NCBI GenBank assembly: GCA_020002185.1
Contig: CM034541.1
Coordinates: 32,921,852-32,985,851, forward strand
Length of the DNA: 64,000 bases
Source: Paraescarpia echinospica
Lineage: Eukaryota > Annelida > Polychaeta > Sabellida > Siboglinidae
Reading direction: 5' to 3'
Positions 23,101-35,100 of the stretch are shown one piece after another (position 1 is the stretch's first letter; each line of letters opens with the position of its first letter). The notes under the pieces were generated by a model that worked only from the letters and a program-made list of their open reading frames with translations, was not told the DNA's origin and searched no databases. Both the position numbers and the translations under genes were made by a program.

Positions 23101-26100
23101 ATGTATGCCAAGATAACAGTGTGATTCAACAGATTTAAGTTGTTGTCCGCAGAATGTGTAGAGATTTGGTGTCGGTTTTCTTGAGGCTATTGTCATTGTA
23201 TAACATTTAGTGGGGTTGAATTTCATAAGCCACGTGTGTTGCCATTTCTCAAGTTTGAGCAGATCGTTTTGGAGGACAGATGTGTCTTGGTCAGTTTTAA
23301 TCGGTGAATATAACAGGCAGTCGTCTGCAAAAAGGCGAACAGTTGAGGAAAGATTGTCTGGCAGGTCATTTATGTAAAGTAGGAAAAGTAGGGGCCCCAG
23401 TACTGTGCCCTGTGGTACCCCAGAAATGACTTGAGTTGATCATTGATCAAATGTAACTAATGTCTGGACACAGGTTTAAGTTGTACTCCAGTTCTCTACT
23501 CTGTCAAAGTGAAAGCCCCTAAGCTCAGTACATTGATGTCTGACATTAAATCAAGTTGTTTCTTAGAGGGGGGTTTGTGGCAACTGCATTTGAAGCAGTG
23601 CATTCAATTGTTCAAAAAGTAACTGATGTCTTGATGCAGGTTAAGTCGTACTCCAGTTCTCTAATCTGTCAAAGTGAAAGCCACTAATCTTGTGGATGAT
23701 CTCAATACACTGACGTTCGACATGAAATGAAGTTTTTTGGAGGTGAGTTTGCAGCAGTTTCATTTAGAGTTGTGCAATATGTTGTTCAGAAAGTAACTGA
23801 GAAATATCAGGACCCTCAGGAGCTCTATCGATAATTGAGAATAGTTTATTTCAAGTTATTCCACAACTCAATTTAGCATTAAATCCAATGTTTTTAAATT
23901 GTTGGCTTCATTTTGCAGAATTAAAATATGCTGAACACTTCATGAGTTCACGTCATCAGTATACAATATGTTTCTTTATACATGACAAGAGAAAAGAAGG
24001 CTACTTGAAGGAGAAAACAGAGTAAAATTCAAAGATAAGTTTTTATACAGTGCAGCATCCAGTTCATTGCCCAGCGCTTTACCTTTACTCCCTGGCGACT
24101 TTTAGCGGAATCATTCAGCCACAATTATTGCGCAGACTATTCGTACATAAATATCCACCTCTGTCTATAGCCAGGTACTCATTCATGCAGCTGAGTGAAC
24201 TGGAGCAACGTCGAGTGAATAAACTCATCCAAGGTCAAAATGGCCGCAAGAGGAGTCGAACTGTGAATCTCTTGCGTGAGATTGTGTGATGCTCTATCCT
24301 CTATGCCACCGCACCCTATATACAACTGAAGTACAAACCTGTACAGCCTTGCGCAGGTTGCCAGACTCAAACTGTGCATTGAACATGAGATGGTCGTATC
24401 TCCCCTCCGGCACTTCCACACTACAAATATACCATGTGGTCAAGACAATGTCACTCAACGTTAACTGGATGCTGTTTAAAGGAAAACAAAAGGCAACGTT
24501 GCGGTGTTTAGCACCTAAGAGTTAGCACAAACTAACCATTTGCATCTACAATCAAAATGTTCAGTTCAGTGGTTTACTCAGAATGTCGTCTTGAAGTGGA
24601 AGATTCTAACAAAATCTGCGATAACATGTAGCTGGTTGGAAGCCTTCGAAATACAACGCACTATGTTCGTTTCATTGAAGAAACGTGCTTCGAAGGATAT
24701 CTATATCGTCAGTTAATGACAGAAGATCCGACAAAACGTCGCTGACGTCGATGTTTGAAGCCAGGTGCAGTGCCTACGATATTTAGTCACGGACCTCAGC
24801 CGTCGAAGAGACGCATATTTTCGGTCAAACGCGCCGCCGCCGAGAAATCAATCGCAAGAAGGTTGGTACAGAGGTACTTGGTATCCAATTAAAATCTGTT
24901 GACATTTGAGATGCAAGATATGCTGGAGGCAAGCTACAACAGTACCAGAATGTACTACATTGCACCACAAAGAGTTTAGACTTTAGTCTTTAGAAGATAG
25001 CCAAATAGCAAAAGTTAACGGCAATCAAGTCGTGTGAGCGATATTACAGTAACGGATTAACATGGGTTGGAATGACTGTCGTTTATAATAACATTGCAAA
25101 ACTTACTGTATTTTGTGTTAAATGAACAAAAATACATTCTGCATTCAATAATATTGCATTAGACATTTTCATATATCAAAATGTTTGGTCTATTATTTAT
25201 GTCATGATGTTATATAATTGGACTTTGTATATAATTATGTGTGACTACTGTTTATGTGACGAAGAATATCACTATATACTCCATTGTAAAACATTTAAAA
25301 TGGCTTCATTTGTATTTAGTAAAATTACAGGTGAAAGTGGTTTTTTTTAGAAAAAAATACAAAAACAATTTGTATGCCAGATTATGATAGCTTATTATGT
25401 TTACTGTGAAAAGATATCATTTTACAATAATTACATACCTTTAAACCACTCTTATCCATGGAATAAGGGTGTCAATATCAAGTAATTTTTATTCATTATG
25501 CCACATTTGATGGCCATTTTCTAAAAAAAAACATTTAAATTCTGCATTTGGAAGGAGATCGCTGGGAGTAATTATGTGATCCAAATATAGTTATCAATAA
25601 GCTCACCAGATACACCATGTTTGTATTATAAAAATACTGGCATCACTCAATAATCATATATTGTTGAAATATCTTTAATAATATACCATGTGCACACATC
25701 TTCACTAACTTGTTTTTTTGCAAACTAACAGCAAAAACAGGTAACAGCTGTTGTGAAAATATCTTGTATTTGGATCAAAAATATAAATAATTGTAATTTG
25801 TATTTCAGCTCGATCACCAACGTGATGTGGCACATGGGGAAAGGCATCAACCGCAAGTTTACTGCGAAGGTCCGAGGCAAGGGATGCGAGGACCTCCTTC
25901 ATTGGATACAGAATGTATCAAACCATCTGTGGTGGTGTTGTGCAACATGCAACGGTGACGCACAGTTGCTGGAGTAAGTACCAAACTTGATATGTATCCA
26001 TTTTATACCTGAGGCATGTCCAAAGCAACAAGTAACCTTTAGATTTGCAATCAGTAGATGATGAGTAGGGACCACGACCCAAGTAGTGTAAGGTGAATTC

Positions 26101-29100
26101 CAGTCACTGACTTGAATCCCAAATACACTAAATCAGCTCCTATGCATAACTAACATTATAATAAGTTTTCGAAATTACTGCATTTCATAGGCATCCAACT
26201 TGTTTTTTTTAGGATGGCTACTCAAAAGTACCAGCCAGTATGACTACTACCTTATCAGTAAATGTGTTTATTCAGACTTCCAAAACTGATAATGCAAATG
26301 CTGTTTACATGTTATGTGTTAATATGTGGACTACCGACTTATGTATGGGACCAAAAATGTTACATAGTCAAAGTTCCTGATGACCAACTTTTCAGTAGTT
26401 TAGTTATTCAGACGTGATGGGGGCGAATACTCCACAGATGGATAATGCCCATTCTGTATCACCCTACCTATTCCTTGTAATCCGTTGCTATGTAGATTTA
26501 TGAGTTCAGTTACTTGAGTGTAATAAATTACATCTCCATGTAATAATTACATTCCAGAATGCAATTGTCTGTAATGAAATAAATAAGAGCACTTGTGTCA
26601 TTTTCACCAATTTTATTAGAAATATAAAATCAAAACAAGATATCAAAATACAGTGACTGTATATACAGTAGATACAGAAATTAAGAAGAAAAAACAAGTT
26701 ATAATAAATTATGTGAAGGAGTGTGATGATGGAATGCCTTATTTGTAAGGATCAGTATCGGTTTACTAATGTACCAGTATGATTACCATTGTATTGTTAC
26801 TAAAAACAACCAACACTTTACACAGGAAAACTACTTTAAAGTTCACTGAATGCTACAGTCATAAGGTAAATAACAGCAGCTTACTAACAACATATAGACT
26901 GGTGTGTTACACCAGTTGTTTGCAGACATTTTATTAGAATGCTGCATGCACTATTCTTCACTTTAGGAATGAAAGCTAGATTGATGCTGTCTGCTCTGGC
27001 GTGGAACTACCGACCATGTCCCAGCCCAGACAAACCTGTTGAGACTGGTGTCATGTGGTCCAAAAGACGCAAGCAATGGGTGCTGCATAACAGACCACAG
27101 CAGGTGAACCCACGTACCCACCTACCAATGCTCACGGATCGAGTGACAGATGTGTTTAAAAAGAAATATCACACTGCATCCGATCAAAGTCACTGGGGCA
27201 GATGTCTCAAAACCAGAGAAGGAGGATCTGCTGGCAGCAAGAATCAGTCAATTTGTAAAGAAACAGTAAATACTGCCACCACCCACCTACAGCTTCATAG
27301 GTCACATGTACATTGTCTAGTTTAGTTTTCAAGTCCAGCGTGGTATCCCTCGTGTTGTCCCCCATCAGGGGCAGGGAACCTTGATCTTATTCCATGGCTG
27401 GCGCATGCTGGTAGAACTCTCTGTACCCTTCGTCCCAGCTTGCCATGGATCCACCAGTTAAACTGTCTGTATGCAGCCCACCTGAGAGACCTGAAATAAA
27501 TTAGGCTCAAATAAACATCTGACATTGTAAATAAATGACATATAAAAATTGGTTCTATAACGACACCATTCCTTTATATAAATTGTTTACCATTAAACAT
27601 GTGTTCATCTGGAATAAGGCAAATATTTATAATTTTGCACTACAGAACAAATTATGACGGTGCAACAAACATTGTATCTATACGTTATGATAACGTAAGT
27701 GGAACCATTATAATTTGTTCTGTAGTGAGAGAGTATCACTTTATTCATACAGTAGAATACAATAAAGTGTGAAACGATAACCCAAGTACATGTGTGAATA
27801 CAGTAAATAACTATGTATAGTAGTATATTGTAACAGGCTAAGGTAAATAATGACTAACGGTTAAAGTAAGTCATATTGAAAATGAACACATTTATATAGG
27901 ATTACTTGCTGTTGAGGGGAATTTTATTTTGTAATTATTGTCATATTAGGGTGATGGTCATCATATTTAAATTAGTCTTGGGTCAAACCAGTGTGGTTCG
28001 TCTTTACATTTAGAAAGGGTGAATGGCGTTAGCAGGGCTAGTTTAGACAAGCATACGATTGAATTAGTTGTTTTGTTGGTGGTTTTATTCCAAGAGGAGG
28101 TTGTCAGTCTTAGATTTGTTGGGTTCAGATACATAGCCTCTGCAACCTATTTCAATGCATGTTAATTCTGATTTTATTCCGTTATTGTTTACATCATGGA
28201 TTAATGCGACATACTTGTTAGTTTTGAATACATGATGTTTCTGTATGTTAGTTTCAAATGGTAGTCAGTTCAATGATGTGAATTTGCTTAGCATGTGGAT
28301 GGTAGATGACGTATGGTAAGTCCACTAAGTAATTTCCCTGGAAGATTGTTAATAATTTGGGCATCAGACATGAGATTGCTGATAAAATTATCTATATATA
28401 TTTGTATTGCTAGTGCTACTATGATGTTGTATTGTGTTCATTATTAATACATTTCAATAAATATTTAACAACACATTTCATTGGTCTTGTAACAATGCAT
28501 GCACATATATACGTACTTGTTTGTTGGACGGCGTAATTCCCATTCTGCAGCATCACCTGCTCCAAACAAAGAATTCTAAATCCCCTGCTGTTTGTAATGC
28601 ACAGCAGTCCATCTGTAACAAAGAATTAAGCATTTAAATAATAGTTTTACACGAATGTTAAGCAAACATGGATTATTATTCTGAACAAATTTCACAAAGA
28701 ATGCATCCCGATCCTCTAACTGTATTCATCCCAGTATTATACCTGGGTCCATAGAAATATCATGCAGATTAAGGAAGGCCGTTTTGAAATGTGTCAATAT
28801 TTGCACAAAACGGTGGTCATTTTCTTTGTCACCAAAACAAATGGGGGCTCTGGCTGAAAACTGTTCAAGGTATATTTTATTCATAAGAGCCAATGTAAAA
28901 TTTGGGCAGAAAAATTGCAGTATGCATAAAGTTAAAAATAATCTATCTACCTGCCATGTGTTTAAAAAGTAGTACTGCCACATATTGTTCATACATGCAC
29001 AGGGTATGGCATAGCCATTACTGCGAATGTGAAGAGTGTCGACGGGGATAGAACAAAAGGGGAGTTAATTCCTGCTTATTTTCTATCATAGCTCTGCCCT

Positions 29101-32100
29101 GTACAATTTTGGTTCACATGAATCCTGGAAAAGTGAGGGTACAGCCATGGGTGGTATTCGAAAATGGACATGTCAAAGTTCAAACACTGAGTCCAGTGGC
29201 ACTGAGAGTGAGATCTAACTAAGTTAAACATCAACCAATCCCAAATGTAAGACAAGTGACGTGTCCTGGCCCGAGCTATCATCTCTCGCTGTTCATATGC
29301 AGCCCGGAACTTAGGCTCATCGGTTATTTAAACAATAAACTAAACAGATTAATAATTACCTTCACCAACAGCGTTGCTGTCGAGTAGCAACCGCCTCCTG
29401 GCAGCAGACATATTCAGTTCTTGTTCCTGAACAAGGAGATCGCTGCAGCATTTTCCACACCGACACCAGTCAATTTCATCTCGGCATGGTATGCGCCTCG
29501 ACATTTCCACTGCCCGTGCCCTCCTGTTCGTGCCCACCGGCACGCGCCTCTGCCCTATCTTCCAACACAGGCCCTTGTTTTTGTGGTTCAAACCGGTAAC
29601 CAGCTGCTTCGAAATCGATTTGGTTTTCGTTGTCTTTCGAAGAATTGGAAAGCCATCTTATTTACACAGTCACAGCGCATGCGCACATAGTTTAATTGGT
29701 AAACTTACCATAGCGCCACCTAACGGAGTTGGGAACAAATAGTACGCAGAACATTTACGAAGTGAGTTACGACAGTGTGACATCACTTTCTTCTAACAAT
29801 GGCGTAGTCCATAGAAATTCGGTAGTTGTGTGTTCAAAAATGTTTTCCTGGTAAACCGCTGACGTTAAAATTTTTATTGTAGTTGGAAATTGTTAGTTTG
29901 TATTAACTCTTTTGGATGCTTAACACCAAAACATTGCCTTTTGTTTTCTTTTAAGTCTTCCAACAAGTAAATAAATATTCCGATTGTGCAAAATCAGAAC
30001 CGATATTATATAACTTAATATATTAATATATAGTAATAATAATAATAACATTATATATAAACGATCACATCCGGGGCTAATGCCTCATTCACAAGTGTGA
30101 ACCAAATACATATAAAATAGTTTTTAATTAAATTTAACATAACAAGAAATAAATTTAATATATAAAATAAATAAACATATAATATATAAAATAAATAAAC
30201 AGAAATGCATAACAGGTTGCAAAAGATCCTGAGCTTACATTGTCAAACGAGTAATTAAAATTGTAGTGGACATTGCTGCCATAAACATAATATAAAACAT
30301 AAATAAGTTAGTTGGAAAATTAAATCCCGTGAAAACTGCTTTCAACTTACCGCTGCTTGTCTCTATTTGATTGGTTCGAGTAGTCAGTCGTGTAGGTCGG
30401 TCCAGCCATCGCTACGATCGCGTCAAGGTCATACACCACCCGATCAAGTAAACTGTCCACATTGATAAATCGCTCGATATCTTCAAATATCATCTTTCTG
30501 AAATGGTCAATGCATAAAATCCATGGACTACTTTGTGTGAACAAAATAGAAATTAAGCAGGACTATTCATAGGTTGTACTTAATAATTAATTACAGATGC
30601 AAGGTGTGAAAAACATTACAAACAGTAAACAAACACCTTGACGCTGTGAAATGTTTTAAACATGTACTGGTAGCAACGCATCACAACCACAGTGCGTTAC
30701 AGTGGACTGAGTTAAGTTACAAACGGGATAACAAAGACATCTCTATTCAGTAAAGAATTACTACAATAAAAATGGGCCAAGTGGCCCTGAAGTTCTTTGG
30801 ACTAATACGTCTATATGTGACCCCGGCTGACCAAATGAGTGATAAGTCGGGAAAATTGTAACATTGTTTTCTTACATCCTTGTAAAGGTTTGGTAGGGTA
30901 CTTTACACGGTTTCAAAAAGTATGACTGCTACAAAAATTGGCAAAGTTATGGAGCACTGAACATGGTAGGGATCAAAAAGTGAAAATGAAGAAAACGGCT
31001 ATTGAAGTTTTACATTATATATGCAAATGGATTGCATGGAAATATTACATGCACAATATTCAAATGTGGCACACAGTATGTAATATGTATGTTATGTTGC
31101 AATGATACACTGGAAGTACAAACGTGCTGCTACAAAGACTTATCAAGTTATGCCAGATTATGTCTTCATGTATAAAACTAAGAGGACAGATTATCTGAGA
31201 GCAAAAGGTAGACTCACTGTTTGACACAGTTTAAAACCTACAGACAACTGTCCAGTTTAACAGGGGTCTAGTGGCTTAATGCTGTCTGTTGACACAAGCT
31301 ACTGCCAGTGACCAATTACAGATTAGTCACAGTTTCCATCAAACAATAGCAGGCAGAGAATCTTAGCTCCACAGCTGGGTGTAATACACAACCAGAGCCA
31401 CCACTGATTCATGGTCAAGTAGATTAGCTCAATGCACCAACTAAGACAATACACAACACTGTGAATGACAGTGTCCAGAGTGAGGCCTATGCAGTGTCAT
31501 CATTGCTGAATAGATCAATTAAACCTGCCAAGTGGGTGACATTCTGCACAAGTGTTCATTAATCCTTAGTGATTGTTCAGAACACCAGACTGACCACATA
31601 CCTAAACAACGCGAATGTAATAGGTGAAGAACAGGCAGTGTTCAAATAGGGGTATTGGTTAAATTGTATTTGTCTCGACGCAAAAGGTTTTATTGTGCCT
31701 TCATCGATTATAAGAACGCATTTGATTTAGTAGACCGGTCCTCCCTGTGGTCTAAGATAATTTCATGCGGTATTAATTGTATTGTGTTGAAAGTTGTATA
31801 CAACATGTAAAAAAATGCTAAATCATGTATAAATGAGGGCCAGGCTGTGTCAGCCTTCTTCTCATGTGTAGAGGTATGGCAAGGAGAAAACTTGTGTCCT
31901 TTGTTATTTGCTATTTACCTGAATAATTTTGAACACTGTTAGTCACAATTATAACGGACTTGACATGGCAGCTGGTTAAATTTACAACAACCTTAGTGAT
32001 GATGATGTAGAAAATGTATGTTCTACTATATGCTGATGACACTAGAATGATTCAATCAAATACAGATTTCTTGCTTGTGTATAGCGGAACTATGTCAACT

Positions 32101-35100
32101 CTTCTAATGGTTGACATTTGGTTGTTTCAGGTGTCAACTATATTGTGAATATGTAATTATTAGGCTATATTGATACAATTTATTTACACAGTACCATGTC
32201 TACACAAGGCATGGCAAGCATAAACAGAACAGTAGAATGCATTTGATATAAATAAAGTGTAGGATATTTCACTCTATAGTTGTCTAGAATATTAATTTTC
32301 TATGTTTGTCACCTACAGGTGACATACTATTAAATTTCTATGTTTGTCACCTACAGGTTTCTACAGACAATACATCTTTAACCAATAGACACCACAGTCA
32401 CACCATTTTATAATAATTAAATGAACATCAAAATAAACACAAATTGCAATTACAGAAAATCAATAGTTTTGAAGATACAGTTTAAAAGTGTTAGGCAACT
32501 GTTCAGTCTAACAGGGGTCAAGTGTGTCTACTCTGCCTGGGTGCTGTGACCAATTAAAGATTAGTCAAGGTCTCAATGGACTGGGCTGTAGATATTAGTC
32601 ACAGCTGTTGATTTTGTGGCACAATACACAACATCTAATGTTGGGGGTGGTCTCAAGGGCCCTTCTCAAAACCACATTACTAGATAATGTAAACCTTTTG
32701 CACTTTGGGGGCCCTTTAGGTACCCTTAGAATAATTCAATCAAATACAGATTTCTTGTATATAGTGGCAGCACCCTAAGATACATCTATGCAAAATTAGA
32801 AAAAAAGTTGCTGAACAGTTTTTGAAAAAATAGGCCAAATGTTACATTTTTACCAGTTTTTCAGCCAAAGGACTAAAAGTATGCCTGAAGTTAACCAAAA
32901 TGGTGGCCATTGCATTTGTTTCATATCAAATGAAAGCAGTAAAAATCCAATGTATTCTTTAGATTGCATGACCCATGCTATAATATGGGTTTAACAACAC
33001 GCAGCAAGTATATAACAAATTAAATACAATCTGTAATTAACGAAGGTAACATGCTGGATGCTGTGGGAGGGTCAGTAGATGAGAACGGAGGTGGGCAGAA
33101 CACCAGTCAGAGGGAGATGAATGCTGGAGAGAGGGGAGCTGCTGACAGAGGGCAGCATGAGCAAGAGCAGTGCAGCAGTACAGGAGCAAGACCTGTACTA
33201 GGGAACAAAGGTGAATGAGGAAGCGCAGGGGGTCATTTTAAAATATGAGCCATACGAAAAATCGCCACAAAACAAGATCTGTTGTTAAATCTTATAAACT
33301 TTTTCAAAACACCAAAATGAGTCATAAGGATATAGACGAAGAGGAAAACCAAAGCTGAGATGGAACGACACCGTGAAGAGCCGTTAGGAGGACAGGTGTG
33401 AACAGCCATGAATGGAAGGTGAATGCAGACAACAGATGGAGATGGAGGGAAATTACAAGAAAAGCAGAAGAAGCAACTGAGTGATGTGGACCCCCCCTCC
33501 ACAAGAGGGCAAGGGTTAGGGTTAAGGTTAACCCTAACCCCCTCCACAAGAGGGCAAGGGGAAGAAGAAACTCATAAGAATATCCGTTGAACCCACCGTT
33601 GTGTTCCAAACTTCTTATCAGGCAGCTGCTCTTTGTTCGGCGACGGCAGATGTCCGTGTAGATCGGGGTAGGCGACCTTGTTGAAGCGTCCGACGCTGCG
33701 TGTCTGGGCCGCGATATCGCTGTACACCTCCGTGTGGTCGAACATGTTGTTGTAATCATCCTCAGATGTACTCGTCGTCACGCTCCCACTCGTCTCCTCG
33801 AACCGATCCTTGACGGGCTTCACGGAGAAGCCCGCCGGTGGGCGCCCGCCGCTCTTGGGATGCACCCACTCTTCGGGTGTGTGTCGGGCGGGGATGAGGA
33901 GGGGAGAGAGGATGCCACGGGGGATCAACCGAGATGGGCCCTGTCTCGAGTGCGCGCTACTCGGCGTGACCTGGCGACTCGGCTGCGGGGAGATATCGAG
34001 AGAGAAGATGCTGGAGCCAGTCTTGAGGTTGACGGCGCTCGCCTGGGGGAGGTTCAGATCGTAGAAGAACCCGAGGGAACGACTGCGGGAGTACACCGCC
34101 ATCTCCGTGTTGCTCAGCTGGGAGTAGGACCTCTGGAGGGTGCCATTACTCCCGCGGGAGGGGAAGTGTAGGTCACGTATGCTCATACTAAGGGAGTCAA
34201 TTTCAGATGGGCCATCGCTCTTCACCATGCTCGGCAGCGAACACGCCGACCGACTGTTGCACAGGCCAGACCACTGCCTCATTCTGACAACGGGGTCAGA
34301 GGTTATCAACAGAAGCGCGGGATCCAAGTCTTCATCCAGATCATCATCGTCCAGCTAAAAAATAAATGTAAAAAGGTAAAAGTAAGTTCTTATATTGCGC
34401 AGTATCCAGTCCTCACGACTGCTCAAAGCGCTTTACACTTTACTCCCTGGCAGACCTGTTCAATCAAACACCATCTCGACTTCTCTGGGAAGCATCCAGT
34501 CATGTTGCAATTAATGCGCGAAGACTATTCGTACACAAAATCTACCACTACCTATAGCCAGGAATTCAATCATACAGTAGGATGAACTGAAGCAACGCAG
34601 TGTGAACGAACTTGCCCAAGGTTCGACACTGCAGCATGGGATTGTCTACAGATAATCCGATTGACTTACTGTATTGTCCCAATAGACGCACAGTGCGCGA
34701 GTGTAAGGGCTCGGGTGTGCATCTATTGGTTAATCATAAGATCTGAGTAGCACAAGTTGTGAGGGGTGGGTGGACACCAAATCGCAAGCACGTCACACAC
34801 TCATGCAACTGTAAGGTGGGCAACATGTAACAAAGACAGACTCAGCACATCTACGAAAACACCCAATGCCCAATTGACAGAGTATGGTACATGACACGAA
34901 GCGCGACTAGAGACAGACAGTTATTTTTGGTTTGTGTCCGGAATAGACGAGTGCAACTTAATAACTAGGTTGCTGTGCTTTGGATTGGATGGACATTTCT
35001 GACCTGCCTCAGTGAACCTGGTGTTAAGTTACACAGGTCTTTTCTGCATGCGAGCCAAAAATACCTGTCTACTTCCTGTCCAATCAATGTCCTTATTTTG

